Shown: positions 18,213 through 28,306, counted from the first letter of the stretch. The stretch is 58,823 nucleotides of DNA from an uncultured Eubacteriales bacterium (GCA_949285555.1 CASDYG010000009.1:1-58823), one strand, 5' to 3'. The notes: generated from the letters alone by a model not told the origin. Numbers and translations are program-made.

Positions 18213-19232
18213 ATGTCTATAGATACAAATATATATGAGGTGTATAAAGGCGTCTTTATGAGGCAACTCCCTCTTACGGGAAATCCTCTCAAAAGCATAA
18301 ATATTTTTATAGTAAAAGATGGCGAGAGCGGGCTTATTTTTGATACTGGTTTTGATAACCCCGAAGTTAGGGAGCACATGCTAGATTATGTTGATAAGAT
18401 GGGAATAAGGCTTGAGAAATCCATCCTTTTTCTAACACATCTGCATTCTGACCATGTCGGTCTTGCAAGCTTTTTGCAAAAGAAAGGAATTGGTAAAATT
18501 TACCTATCCAGAGTTGATGGGGAAATAGTTAGAACTGGTACAAGAAGAGATGGTATTCAGTGGAGACTTATGGAAGAGAATGCCAGATGGCAAGGACTTG
18601 GTGTGGAAAACATTACACTTGATAACCATCCTGGATTTTTGAACCGACCTAAAGAAACATTTGAGTATATACCCGTAGATCCGGGATTCACTTTAGACTT
18701 TGGTGACTTCCATTTTGAAGCTATAGATGAGGCTGGACATACTCCTGGAATGCTTGGCATGTATGACAGAGAAAAAAGTATTCTTTTTTGTGGTGATCAC
18801 GTGCTTGGCAAGATTACTCCTAATATTACTTATTGGGCAGATCGATATGGAGACAGCCTTGGAATTTATATGTCTAATATCAAAAAGCTTAAGGAGCTTA
18901 ATATAAAATATCTTTTTAGCTCTCATAGACATCTTGTAGAGGATGTAAATGCCAGGATTGATGAGCTTTTAGGACATCATGCAGAAAGGCTTGAAGAAAC
19001 GAGAAGCACCCTGGAAAAGCTAGGCGAGTCCAGCGTGAGAGATGTAACCATGAATCTGACATGGAATATTAAAACTGATGGAAAGGGCTGGGATCATTTT
19101 CCAATTATGCAAAAGTGGTTTGCTGTTGGAGAAGCTGCCTCCCACCTAAAACATCTGGTCGAACTGGGCGAGGTGGAAGAACGCTGTGGAAGTGACGGAA
19201 TAAATTTATATAAAATTAAAAGTAAAATATAA
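18213..19232 (+). CDS. Metallo-beta-lactamase fold hydrolase
   Basis: 339 aa, start after GAGGAGGAAGGT. The metal motif is THLHSDHVGL (about 74-83). Further ligands are His in DEAGHTPGML and Asp in FCGDHVLGKITP, and a late His is in FSSHRH. A C-terminal helical domain (about 250-330) contains a winged-helix-like stretch (GEAASHLKHLVELGEVE). Its length and C-terminal helix resemble the glyoxalase II-like/LACTB2-type group. Substrate not identifiable. It stands alone between two intergenic stretches. Confidence 0.85.
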   Translation: MSIDTNIYEVYKGVFMRQLPLTGNPLKSINIFIVKDGESGLIFDTGFDNPEVREHMLDYVDKMGIRLEKSILFLTHLHSDHVGLASFLQKKGIGKIYLSRVDGEIVRTGTRRDGIQWRLMEENARWQGLGVENITLDNHPGFLNRPKETFEYIPVDPGFTLDFGDFHFEAIDEAGHTPGMLGMYDREKSILFCGDHVLGKITPNITYWADRYGDSLGIYMSNIKKLKELNIKYLFSSHRHLVEDVNARIDELLGHHAERLEETRSTLEKLGESSVRDVTMNLTWNIKTDGKGWDHFPIMQKWFAVGEAASHLKHLVELGEVEERCGSDGINLYKIKSKI

Positions 19233-19251
19233 TCTACAATAAAAGTAATAA

Positions 19252-19344
19252 AAAAGGCTCATGACTGAAGCTACATTGTATTCCAAATGGCACTACATTT
19301 ACATCTGGATGTTACATTTTAGTAGCTTCATCATGAGCTTTTTA
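19252..19344. terminator. Long bidirectional terminator hairpin
   Basis: AAAAGGCTCATGACTGAAGC (from 19252) pairs with the sequence ending at 19344 (GCTTCATCATGAGCTTTTT). Further partial pairing lies inside the loop. It separates the convergent MBL and tetR genes. Confidence 0.8.
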
Positions 19345-19364
19345 AATCTTCAGTTTTATCTATT

Positions 19365-19925
19365 TTATCTATTGTTTTTTCTGGTAAAAATTGAGGTTAA
19401 CATATAGTATTGTGCCACCTGCTCCGGAGTATAAGTTTTTCCTTCTGTAATATACCATCTAATAGTATCTACAAAACTGGTAATAGTAATGTACTGAGCA
19501 AATACCAAAGGAACCTTTAGCGTAGCCTCGTATATGTATGGAGTGAATAAATCCTTTAAATATTCGTTGAAAAATCTTAAGAAAATATGACTGTTTTCAT
19601 CAAATAAAATAGCCTTTAGCTCCTTGCGATTATCCCTTACATGGTAGAGAATGTGTGCAAGCTGCTTCTCAAGATTATAGTCCTCCTTTGTGAAATCATG
19701 ACTTTCGCAGGATCTGTTATTGGAAAAAATATGCTTAAATAAATCGTGGCACATTACCCTTAGAAGCTCATCCTTTGTTTCAAAGTGAGAGTAGAAGGTA
19801 CTCCTGCCAATACACGCCGTATCAATAATTTCCTGAACAGTGATATACTTATAGTTCTTCTTTTTAAGAAGCTCCCATAAAGCGCCAAAAATGGCTTTTC
19901 TGGTCTTTTCTCGTCTCTTGTCCAT
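19365..19925 (-). CDS. TetR/AcrR family transcriptional regulator
   Basis: 186 aa. The N-terminal HTH is complete: RKAIFGALWELLKKKNYKYITVQEIIDTACIGRSTFYSHFETKDELL (residues 8-55). The C-terminal ligand/dimer region is helical and of unknown specificity. GAGGTAGTT precedes ATG 19925. It is divergent from the P1B-type ATPase across a 172-bp gap that contains several dyads, so it probably controls that pump and itself; this is inferred from arrangement only. Confidence 0.9.
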   Translation of the reverse strand: MDKRREKTRKAIFGALWELLKKKNYKYITVQEIIDTACIGRSTFYSHFETKDELLRVMCHDLFKHIFSNNRSCESHDFTKEDYNLEKQLAHILYHVRDNRKELKAILFDENSHIFLRFFNEYLKDLFTPYIYEATLKVPLVFAQYITITSFVDTIRWYITEGKTYTPEQVAQYYMLTSIFTRKNNR

Positions 19926-19984
19926 AACTACCTCGTTTTAATTTTAGACAAATACTCTTTTATGTAGCATTTTAAACAGGGAAA

Positions 19985-20039
19985 GGGTTTTATTTATTGA
20001 ACATATTGTTAGCAATAGCTAAAATAAAAATATAACCCT
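19985..20039. promoter_or_regulatory. Nested dyads in the tetR/P1B-ATPase intergenic region
   Basis: TATTG-TTAG-CAATA (20004-20017) overlaps TTAGC-AATA-GCTAA (20009-20022). Both lie inside outer arms AGGGTT (from 19985) and AACCCT (to 20039). This is a plausible operator for the adjacent TetR protein. Confidence 0.45.
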
Positions 20040-20097
20040 ATACTTTATGAATAAATTTTATAACTTATCCATAAAGTTGTCAATAATGGAGAAGAAA

Positions 20098-21963
20098 ATG
20101 TTAAAAAAAATTACCGATTTTTTGGCTGCTTTGCCTATGACGATTGTATCTGGCTTATTTTTAATAATCAGTTTATATTTTAAATATAATCATATATCAG
20201 TACCGCTAGACCCTGCTTGGATTTCGGTAATTGTATCTGGACTTCCTTTGTTATATTTAGCCATATGGCGAGTTATCTATAATCCGGGGATAAGTAAGAT
20301 TTCATCTGCTTTACTTATTTGCATGGCAATGGTAGCAGCTCTTTACATAGGAGATATTTTTGCTGCGGGTGAGGTAGTATTTATCATGGCCATAGGGGCC
20401 TTGCTGGAAGAAAAAACTACAAAGCGTGCTCAAAAAGGACTTGATAAATTAATTAGTATTTCGCCTAGGTATGCAAACATTTTAATAAAAGATAATGTAA
20501 AAAAGGTTAAAATAGAAGAGCTAAAGGTTGGGGATTTAGTAAGAGTAGTGCCGGGAGAAAGAATACCTGTAGACGGCAAAGTTATAAGTGGAAATAGTTC
20601 AGTGAATCAGTCCATTGTAACTGGCGAGTCAATTCCTGTAGAAAAAGAACCAGGAGATCATGTATATTGCGGAACATTAAATGAATTTGGAAGCATGATT
20701 CTGCAGGTGTCGGCAATAAGTACGGAAAGCTCACTTTCAAAGCTCATTGAAATGATTCGCATGGCAGAGGCAAGTCAGGCAAAAGTGCAAAGAATTGCAG
20801 ATAAGGTGGCTAGCTGGTTGGTGCCAGTTGCACTTTTAATCGCCATTATCGCAGGCTTAATTATGAACAACTTAAATGTAGCTGTAACAATCTTAGTAGT
20901 TATATGTCCATGTGCTTTAGTGTTGGCAACTCCTACTGCCATAATGGCAGCGGTTGGTCAGGCTACAAAGCATGGAGTTATTATCAAATCAGGTCAGGCG
21001 CTTGAAACCATGGGCAAGGTATCAGCTATTGCGTTTGATAAGACAGGCACCATAACTAAAGGTAATATTAATGTTCTTTCGATTTATAAAGCTAAAGCCG
21101 TAGATGAAGAAGCGCTGTTGAAATGGTGCTGCTCCTTAGAAGCACATAGTGAACATCCTTTAGGCAAGGCTATAATAGAGTATGGCAAAGAGCATCATAT
21201 CACAATGGAAGCTGTTGAAGCTTTTAAATCCCATGGAGGACTTGGAATAAGTGGTAAAGTTAAGGGAAAAGAGGTAATATGTGGAAGCTCAAGGTTTATA
21301 GAAAAAATGGGTGTAATTATAGATGAAGAGCTTTCTTTTCAGCTAAAGAGCGAAATAAAAAAAGGCAGAGCAATTATTCTGGTTGCAGTAGAAGGTAAGC
21401 TTCAAGGTATTATAAGTCTTACTGATGAAATCCGTGATGATGCAAAAAAGACGATTGAAGAAATAAAGAAAATGGGAATATCCACGTATCTTCTTACTGG
21501 TGATAATGAAAAGGTTGCAGAAGAGATAGGACTCAAAGTGGGAATTGATAATATAAAGGCAAATTTACTACCTGTCAATAAGCTAAATGAGGTAGAAAAG
21601 CTGTCAGCATCTCAAAACACATGTATGATAGGAGATGGAATAAATGATGCCCCGGCACTTAAAAAGGCCCATGTTGGAATTGCCATGGCCAGCAGCGGAA
21701 GCGACATGGCGATGGAAGCAGCAGATATTGGACTTATGGGCGATAGAATAGAAAAGCTGGTTTACCTTACAAAATTGGCAAAAGGAACTTTAAAAACAAT
21801 TAAGCTTAGCATAGCTTTATCCATGGCTATCAATATAGTAGCTGTGATTTTATCTGTGCTAAAGGTTCTTACTCCAACGACAGGAGCACTTGTACATAAT
21901 GTTGGTTCATGTTTAGTTGTACTAATTGCAGTTCTACTATATGATAAAGACTTTACAAAATAA
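20098..21963 (+). CDS. Heavy-metal P1B-type ATPase without N-terminal metal-binding domain
   Basis: 621 aa from ATG 20098, preceded by GGAGAAGAAA; the ATG at 20047 has no site. Motifs: TGES actuator loop (IVTGESIPVEKE), membrane CPC (VICPCALVLATPTA), phosphorylation DKTGTITKG, HP locus (SEHPLGKA), ATP-binding TGDNEKVAEEIG, and hinge GDGINDAPALKKA. No GMTCxxC or His-rich MBD is present. The C-terminal membrane signature is HNVGSCLVVL. CPC plus HN does not settle whether Cu, Zn/Cd or another metal is carried. It exports transition metal across the membrane. A divergent tetR lies upstream. Confidence 0.9.
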   Translation: MLKKITDFLAALPMTIVSGLFLIISLYFKYNHISVPLDPAWISVIVSGLPLLYLAIWRVIYNPGISKISSALLICMAMVAALYIGDIFAAGEVVFIMAIGALLEEKTTKRAQKGLDKLISISPRYANILIKDNVKKVKIEELKVGDLVRVVPGERIPVDGKVISGNSSVNQSIVTGESIPVEKEPGDHVYCGTLNEFGSMILQVSAISTESSLSKLIEMIRMAEASQAKVQRIADKVASWLVPVALLIAIIAGLIMNNLNVAVTILVVICPCALVLATPTAIMAAVGQATKHGVIIKSGQALETMGKVSAIAFDKTGTITKGNINVLSIYKAKAVDEEALLKWCCSLEAHSEHPLGKAIIEYGKEHHITMEAVEAFKSHGGLGISGKVKGKEVICGSSRFIEKMGVIIDEELSFQLKSEIKKGRAIILVAVEGKLQGIISLTDEIRDDAKKTIEEIKKMGISTYLLTGDNEKVAEEIGLKVGIDNIKANLLPVNKLNEVEKLSASQNTCMIGDGINDAPALKKAHVGIAMASSGSDMAMEAADIGLMGDRIEKLVYLTKLAKGTLKTIKLSIALSMAINIVAVILSVLKVLTPTTGALVHNVGSCLVVLIAVLLYDKDFTK

Positions 21964-21990
21964 TTTACAGTTGATAAAGTAGTAAAAGAA

Positions 21991-22017
21991 AGGGGTGCTT
22001 TGGCACTCTTTTTTTAT
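21991..22017 (+). terminator. Terminator after the P1B ATPase
   Basis: AGGGGTGC (21991-21998) pairs with GCACTCTT (22003-22010), some G-T, followed by a T tract. Confidence 0.7.
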
Positions 22018-22081
22018 GTCTAAGCATTTGCAAGAATCCCTTAAAACATTAAAATTTTAATATAAATACTGTTAATAATTT

Positions 22082-22110
22082 TTGCAAAAAAAGCTGTAAC
22101 ATGGTAAAAT
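22082..22110 (+). promoter_or_regulatory. Promoter of the typA operon
   Basis: TTGCAA (22082-22087), 17-bp spacer, TAAAAT (22105-22110). The typA start is 30 nt further on with its own SD (CGGAGGATAG). Confidence 0.65.
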
Positions 22111-22139
22111 TAAATGATATATTTTTTATCGGAGGATAG

Positions 22140-24011
22140 ATGAAGGAAAAACAGAAAATTATAAATATTGCAGTAATAGCTCACGTTGATGCTGGGAAAT
22201 CTACCCTTGTAGATGCCTTTTTAAACCAAAGCGGTGTATTTAGGCAGAATGAAGAGGTAGTAGACTGTGTCATGGATAGTGATGATATAGAACGTGAAAG
22301 GGGCATTACAATATATTCAAAGAATTGCTCTGTCACGCACAATGAATATAAGATAAATATTGTAGATACTCCAGGACATGCAGATTTCTCCTCAGAAGTG
22401 GAAAGAATAATGCGTACCGTAGATACAGTTATTCTGTTGGTGGATTCCTCTGAAGGGCCTATGCCTCAGACTAGATTCGTATTAAAGAAAGCTCTGGATC
22501 AAGGTATGGTTCCTATATTACTTATAAACAAGATAGATAAGAAGGAAGCACGAATTGATGAAGTTGTAGATTTGGTGTATGAATTATTCATGGATCTTGA
22601 TGCTAATGATGCACAACTGGATTTCCCTATACTTTATGGTGTTGCCAGACAGGGAATCGTAGTTTCAGATCCTGTCGATATAGAAAATATAGATTTTTTC
22701 AAGGATGGGAAAAGAGCACCACATACACCGCAAGGGTATGAGGGTTTGTCAATAGAGCCATTATTTAAAACTATAATCAATCACTGTAAACCTTATCCGG
22801 ATAGAGATAAGGAAGAATTAAGTCTTCAGATCTCCACTCTTGGATATGATGACTATATAGGAAGACTAGGTATTGGCAGAATAACAAGCGGAAGTTTGAG
22901 AACGGGTGAGCAGGTAAGCATTGCAAAGGCTGATGGCAGCAGCAATAATGGGAAAATATCCAATCTCTTTACTTATGCAGGACTAAAAAGAATTGCACAG
23001 GAAGAAGCTTTTTCCGGGGATATGGTCGTGGTAAGTGGTATAGATGATATTTCCATTGGAGATACAATCTGTCCATTTGGAAAACCAGTATCTCAAGGTG
23101 AAATTATCATAGAAGAGCCTACCTTATCCATGAATTTTATGGTAAATACATCACCATTTGCAGGAGAAGATGGAAAGCTTGTAACCTCAAGACATATAAG
23201 AGAAAGACTGGCAAAGGAACTGGAAGTAAATGTAGGCCTGCGCGTGGAGGATACGGAAAGCCCGGATGTATTTAAGGTGTCTGGCAGGGGAGAATTACAT
23301 CTATCCATTCTCATTGAAAATATGAGAAGAGAGGGGTATGAGCTTGCAGTATCAAGACCAGAGGTTATAATTAAAAAAGATGAAAATGGCAGAAAGCTTG
23401 AGCCAATAGAAAAAGTGGTTATAAGCTGTCCAAGTGATTATTCAGGGACCGTCATTGGAAAACTAAACACAAGAAAGGCAGTTATGACTTCCATGACTGA
23501 AAATGCAGGCTATGTCCGTATGGAATTTGTTGCACCTACCAGAGGGCTAATTGGATATAGCAGTGAATTCATAAATGATACCAGAGGTGAAGGAACAATG
23601 GAAAGACGTTTTTTCAGCTTTGAGGAATATAAGGGAGCTATGCCGACTAGAAATAATGGTGTGGCCATATCTATGGAAGACGGTACAAGTACCGGATATG
23701 CTCTTGATAATATCAGTCAGCGAGTGCAGCTTTTCATCGGTGCGGGTGAAAGAGTCTATGAAGGCATGATAGTGGGAATGAACTCAAGGGGAGAAGATAT
23801 GGAGGTTAACCCTTGCAAATCTAAAAAGGCTACAAACATGCGAGCTGCTGGAAATGATGACGCAATCAAGCTTTCGCCACCTAAGATTATGAGTTTAGAA
23901 GAGGCTTTGGAATTTATAGAGGCAGATGAGCTTGTAGAAGTTACTCCAAAAAATATAAGACTTAGGAAAAAGCTGCTGAAGGAAATAGAAAGAAGAAGGG
24001 CAGGAAGATAA
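22140..24011 (+). CDS. typA: Translational GTPase TypA/BipA
   Basis: 623 aa. G1 AHVDAGKST (residues 14-22), switch I region ERGITIYSKN, G3 VDTPGHADFSSEVER, G4 NKIDKKEAR, then domain II and the EF-G-like domains III and V (TPFAGEDGKLVTSRHIRERL). The BipA-specific C-terminal domain includes FINDTRGEGTMERRF. It binds the ribosome and helps 50S assembly or stress translation. SD is CGGAGGATAG. It opens a co-directional run; its stop overlaps the next ATG (TAATG). Confidence 0.96.
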   Translation: MKEKQKIINIAVIAHVDAGKSTLVDAFLNQSGVFRQNEEVVDCVMDSDDIERERGITIYSKNCSVTHNEYKINIVDTPGHADFSSEVERIMRTVDTVILLVDSSEGPMPQTRFVLKKALDQGMVPILLINKIDKKEARIDEVVDLVYELFMDLDANDAQLDFPILYGVARQGIVVSDPVDIENIDFFKDGKRAPHTPQGYEGLSIEPLFKTIINHCKPYPDRDKEELSLQISTLGYDDYIGRLGIGRITSGSLRTGEQVSIAKADGSSNNGKISNLFTYAGLKRIAQEEAFSGDMVVVSGIDDISIGDTICPFGKPVSQGEIIIEEPTLSMNFMVNTSPFAGEDGKLVTSRHIRERLAKELEVNVGLRVEDTESPDVFKVSGRGELHLSILIENMRREGYELAVSRPEVIIKKDENGRKLEPIEKVVISCPSDYSGTVIGKLNTRKAVMTSMTENAGYVRMEFVAPTRGLIGYSSEFINDTRGEGTMERRFFSFEEYKGAMPTRNNGVAISMEDGTSTGYALDNISQRVQLFIGAGERVYEGMIVGMNSRGEDMEVNPCKSKKATNMRAAGNDDAIKLSPPKIMSLEEALEFIEADELVEVTPKNIRLRKKLLKEIERRRAGR

Positions 24012-24856
24012 TGAATGGTAATTCGGCTGATCAGCCCTTGGAAGTACTAGCGGATAAGTATGAAGCTTTTGGGCTTACCATAGACAAGGGCTTTGTATTA
24101 CAGGGGCTACAAATTTTATTAATTCTTATCGTAGGATTAATAGCTATCAAAATAATATTATTAATAAGTAGAAAGCTTCTAAAGCGAACTCGTCTGGACG
24201 AAGCGCTACATAGCTTTATTATTACTGCTATGAAGGTAATGCTTATTTTTATATTGCTTGCGGTAATTTTAGCGGCACTTAAAATTCCTACAGTTCCTAT
24301 AGTTACCGTACTAGGTGCGACAGGAGCCGCGGTAGCCTTAGCGCTTAAAACCAATCTTGCCAATGTTGCAAGTGGCCTTGTAATATTGGGAGCAGGACAC
24401 TTTTTAAAGGGTGAGATAATAGAGGTAGAGCAGGTAACAGGAGTTGTACACAGCATAGATCTTTTCTTTACTACCATACATACATATGATAATAAAATGG
24501 TTACTGTACCAAATAGCCTACTCACTGAAAAGGTTGTTATAAATCATTCACGTGAAGAAACAAGAAGGGTGGATTTAATTATTTCAGTTGGCTATGAAAC
24601 GGACATAAATAAAGCCCTGGAAATAGTTCATGAAGTATCCGCCTCCTGTCCGTATACTATTTCAGAAAATGGAATTACGGCAGGCGTTGCAGCGCATGGT
24701 GAAAGTAGTATAGATCTAGACCTCAAGGTATGGGTGAAAAAGGAAGATTATGTTTCGGCAAAATACTTTTTGCTGGAAAATATAAAGCTTGCGTTTGATG
24801 AGATGAATATAAACATTCCATATCCACAGATGGATATACATATTAAGAAGAAATAG
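24011..24856 (+). CDS. Small-conductance mechanosensitive channel, MscS family
   Basis: 281 aa. TM1 is about residues 30-52 and TM2 about 70-93. The pore helix TM3 carries the Gly/Ala pattern TVLGATGAAVALALKTNLANVASGLVILG (97-125). The beta domain follows (GEIIEVEQVTGVVHSIDLFFTTI), ending with an alpha/beta C-terminal cage (MDIHIKKK). It releases solutes on hypo-osmotic shock. It overlaps typA by 1 nt and precedes pyc by 9 nt, so it is likely cotranscribed with them. Confidence 0.94.
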   Translation: MNGNSADQPLEVLADKYEAFGLTIDKGFVLQGLQILLILIVGLIAIKIILLISRKLLKRTRLDEALHSFIITAMKVMLIFILLAVILAALKIPTVPIVTVLGATGAAVALALKTNLANVASGLVILGAGHFLKGEIIEVEQVTGVVHSIDLFFTTIHTYDNKMVTVPNSLLTEKVVINHSREETRRVDLIISVGYETDINKALEIVHEVSASCPYTISENGITAGVAAHGESSIDLDLKVWVKKEDYVSAKYFLLENIKLAFDEMNINIPYPQMDIHIKKK

Positions 24857-24865
24857 AGGTGAAAT

Positions 24866-27800
24866 ATGGCTTTTAAAAAGTTTAAGCGAATTATGGTTGC
24901 CAATAGAGGTGAGATTGCTATCAGAATATTTAGAGCATGTGGTGAGCTGGGCATTAGAACTGTTGCCATATACTCAGAGGAGGATAAAAATTCTCTCTTC
25001 CGAACTAAAGCTGATGAAGCCTATCTTATAGGTAGAGGAAAGTCGCCGGTAGCTGCATACCTGGGAATAGATGAGATTATTCAGTTGGCAAAGTCAAAGG
25101 GTGTTGATGCCATTCACCCGGGATATGGCTTCCTATCAGAAAATGTGGAGTTTGCCAAGGCATGTGAGGATGCAGGAATTGAATTTATTGGTCCAACTCA
25201 TGAAATGATGGATAAGCTTGGCGATAAGATTAAGTCTAAAATTGTTGCGGATGAGGTAGGTGTACCTACTATTCCCGGTGTAGAGAAGGCCATTGAAACT
25301 GAAGAAGAAGCCATAAAATTTGCAGATGAATGTGGCTACCCAGTAATGCTGAAGGCTGCCGCAGGTGGCGGTGGTCGTGGAATGAGAATCGTTCGTTCAA
25401 AGGATAAGCTTATAGCAGAATACAAAAGCGCTAAAAGTGAGGCGAAAAAGGCGTTTGGAATAGATGATGTATTCATTGAAAAATATCTTGAAAATCCTAA
25501 GCATATAGAGGTGCAGATCCTAGGTGACAAGGCAGGAAATCTGGTGCATCTATTTGAAAGAGATTGCTCTATTCAAAGAAGGCATCAGAAAGTTATAGAG
25601 TTCACTCCAGCCCTTTGCCTAAGTGAAAAACAGAGAAAGGCTATCTGCGACGATGCTGTAAAGATAGCTAAAGCAGTTAATTATAGAAGCGCCGGAACTG
25701 TGGAATTTCTTTTGGATTCTAATGGTAATCACTATTTTATTGAAATGAATCCGAGAATACAGGTTGAGCATACAGTTACTGAAATGGTAACCGGAATTGA
25801 TATAGTTCGTGCTCAAATTTTAATTGCCCAGGGTTTTAGTCTTGATAGTGAAGAAATTGACATCAAAGGGCAGGATGATGTGGTGATGAGGGGTCATGCC
25901 ATACAGTGTCGTGTGACTACAGAGGATCCAGCAAATGATTTTGCTCCAGATACAGGTGTTATTGAGGTGTATAGGTCATCATCAGGCTATGGTATCAGGC
26001 TTGATGGTGGAAATGGATTTACCGGTGCTGAAATCACTCCGTATTATGATTCCCTGTTGGTGAAGATTACATCATGGGCAAGATCTTGGAACGAAACTAT
26101 CAATAAGTCTGTACGAGCACTTAGAGAAACTAAAATAAAAGGTGTAAAGACAAATATTGGATTTTTACTCAATGTGCTAAATCATCCTACATTTAAAAGT
26201 GGAGATGCAAGTACAGGATTCATTGCAGCAAATCCAGAGCTATTTCACATTAAGGACAAAAAGGACAGGGAACTTAGAGTTCTAAAATACATAGGCGATA
26301 AGGTAGTAAATGATACAAAGGGACATAAGCCTTTGTTTAATGTGCCTGTATATCCTGAAATAAACAGGGAAGAGGTAGAGAACTTAAAGGGTACAAAGCA
26401 GCTATTCGAAGAGCTTGGTCCTAAGGGGCTTGCAGACTGGGTACTAAGGCAGAATAGACTGTTAATAACAGATACTACAATGAGAGATGCACAGCAATCA
26501 CTTATGGCTACAAGGGTGAGAACACGAGATATGGAAAAGATTGCTCCAGCTGTTGCCAAATATGGTAAGGATATTTTCTCATTGGAAATGTGGGGAGGTG
26601 CCACATTTGATACTTCATTTAGATTCTTAAAGGAATCCCCATGGGAAAGACTTGCCACATTAAGAGAACAAATACCAAATATTCTATTTCAAATGTTAAT
26701 AAGAGGAGCGAATGCTGTTGGATATAAAAATTATCCTGACAATGTGGTAAGGAAGTTTATACAGGAAGCTTCAAAAGCAGGAATAGATTTATTTAGAATA
26801 TTCGACTCTCTCAACTGGATAGAGGGAATGGTCGTTTCTCTTGACGAGGTACTAAGTGAAGGAAAGATAGCTGAAACAGCCATATGCTATACAGGAGATA
26901 TTCTGGACGATAGCAGAACTAAGTATGGACTAGATTACTATGTAAAGATGGCCAAGGAGCTGGAAAAGAGAGGAACACATATCCTGGGCATCAAGGATAT
27001 GGCGGGTCTTATAAAGCCTATGGCGGCTAGAAAGCTGGTCAAGGCTCTAAAGGATGAGATAAGCATACCTATCCATTTACATACACATGATACAAGTGGA
27101 AATGGAGTGGCAACTCTCTTAATGGCTGCTGAGACAGGGGTTGATATTATAGATACAGCATTTAATAGCATGTCTGGTTTGACATCTCAGCCGGCACTGA
27201 ATTCTATCGTAGCTGCCCTTGAAAACAGCGATAGAGATACAGGTATATCCGTAGATGAGATCCAGTGCATATCAGAATATTGGCAGGATGTTAGACCTGT
27301 ATATATAAATTTTGAATCTGATCTTAAGACACCAGCTGCAGAAATCTACAGATATGAAATACCTGGAGGGCAATATTCTAATTTAAAGCCACAGGTAGAA
27401 AGCTTTGGCCTTGGACATAAGTTTCATGAGGTCAAGGAAATGTTTCGTGAAGTTAATAAAATGCTAGGAGATATTGTAAAGGTTACGCCTTCATCTAAAG
27501 CTGTAGGAGATATGGCAATTTTCATGGTACAAAATGATCTTACGGCAGAAAATATTTTAGAAAAAGGCAAGGGAATCGACTATCCAGACTCAATTGTTTC
27601 CTACTTTGAGGGTATGATGGGTCAGCCTGAGGGTGGATTCCCAAAGGATCTTCAAAAGTTAATTTTAAAGGATAAGCAGCCTATTACATGTAGACCGGGA
27701 GAGCTGCTTGAGGATGAAGATTTTGAAAAAATCAGGCAGCATCTTAAGGACGAGCTGGATATGGAAGCCACAGACCAAGATGTTATCAGCTATGCACTTT

Positions 27801-28306
27801 ATCCAAAGGTATTTGAAGACTACATAAAGTATATTAGAGATGTGGGCGATTTCAGGCATATGGGTTCTGATATTTTCTTCCATGGACTAAGTGAGGGCGA
27901 AACATGTCAGGTAGAAGTTTCTCCAGGTAGAGTAATTATTATAAAACTGGCGGAAATAGGTGAGGTGGATGAAACCGGATATAGAGAGCTTATATTTGAA
28001 GCTAATGGCAACAGACGCCACGTTAGAATAAAAGATAATGAGGTACAAAGCTCCGTAGCCAGCATGAGTATTCAGATGGCGGATGAAAATAATCCAAATG
28101 AAGTGGGAGCCAACATTCCTGGAGGAATTATTAAAGTACTGGTTGCAGAAGGGGATACGGTAGAAGAAAATCAGCCTATTGCAGTCATAGAGGCAATGAA
28201 GATGGAAACTAATATTCTATCTACAGCCAAAGGTATAGTGGAGAAAATCTATATCAAGGAAGGTCAACAGGTTAAAGCGGGAGAATTAATCGCTGTAATT
28301 GGCTAA
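24866..28306 (+). CDS. pyc: Pyruvate carboxylase
   Basis: 1146 aa, single-chain enzyme making oxaloacetate from pyruvate, bicarbonate and ATP. Biotin carboxylase (about 1-455): VANRGEIAIRIFRACGELGI, AAAGGGGRGMRIV, EMNPRIQVEHTVTEMVTG. Carboxyltransferase (about 530-820): LLITDTTMRDAQQSLMATRVR, with the metal HLHTHDTSGNG. The PYC/OADA conserved region follows, then a biotinyl domain (from about 1075) with the biotinylated Lys in VIEAMKMETN. Length and domain order are normal. SD GAGGTGAAAT. With PPDK downstream it supports an anaplerotic/gluconeogenic route. Confidence 0.97.
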   Translation: MAFKKFKRIMVANRGEIAIRIFRACGELGIRTVAIYSEEDKNSLFRTKADEAYLIGRGKSPVAAYLGIDEIIQLAKSKGVDAIHPGYGFLSENVEFAKACEDAGIEFIGPTHEMMDKLGDKIKSKIVADEVGVPTIPGVEKAIETEEEAIKFADECGYPVMLKAAAGGGGRGMRIVRSKDKLIAEYKSAKSEAKKAFGIDDVFIEKYLENPKHIEVQILGDKAGNLVHLFERDCSIQRRHQKVIEFTPALCLSEKQRKAICDDAVKIAKAVNYRSAGTVEFLLDSNGNHYFIEMNPRIQVEHTVTEMVTGIDIVRAQILIAQGFSLDSEEIDIKGQDDVVMRGHAIQCRVTTEDPANDFAPDTGVIEVYRSSSGYGIRLDGGNGFTGAEITPYYDSLLVKITSWARSWNETINKSVRALRETKIKGVKTNIGFLLNVLNHPTFKSGDASTGFIAANPELFHIKDKKDRELRVLKYIGDKVVNDTKGHKPLFNVPVYPEINREEVENLKGTKQLFEELGPKGLADWVLRQNRLLITDTTMRDAQQSLMATRVRTRDMEKIAPAVAKYGKDIFSLEMWGGATFDTSFRFLKESPWERLATLREQIPNILFQMLIRGANAVGYKNYPDNVVRKFIQEASKAGIDLFRIFDSLNWIEGMVVSLDEVLSEGKIAETAICYTGDILDDSRTKYGLDYYVKMAKELEKRGTHILGIKDMAGLIKPMAARKLVKALKDEISIPIHLHTHDTSGNGVATLLMAAETGVDIIDTAFNSMSGLTSQPALNSIVAALENSDRDTGISVDEIQCISEYWQDVRPVYINFESDLKTPAAEIYRYEIPGGQYSNLKPQVESFGLGHKFHEVKEMFREVNKMLGDIVKVTPSSKAVGDMAIFMVQNDLTAENILEKGKGIDYPDSIVSYFEGMMGQPEGGFPKDLQKLILKDKQPITCRPGELLEDEDFEKIRQHLKDELDMEATDQDVISYALYPKVFEDYIKYIRDVGDFRHMGSDIFFHGLSEGETCQVEVSPGRVIIIKLAEIGEVDETGYRELIFEANGNRRHVRIKDNEVQSSVASMSIQMADENNPNEVGANIPGGIIKVLVAEGDTVEENQPIAVIEAMKMETNILSTAKGIVEKIYIKEGQQVKAGELIAVIG

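Noticed and set aside
20047-20097. ATG 20047 as start of the P1B ATPase
   Set aside because: No SD and the extra residues look like non-coding AT-rich DNA; GGAGAAG precedes ATG 20098.
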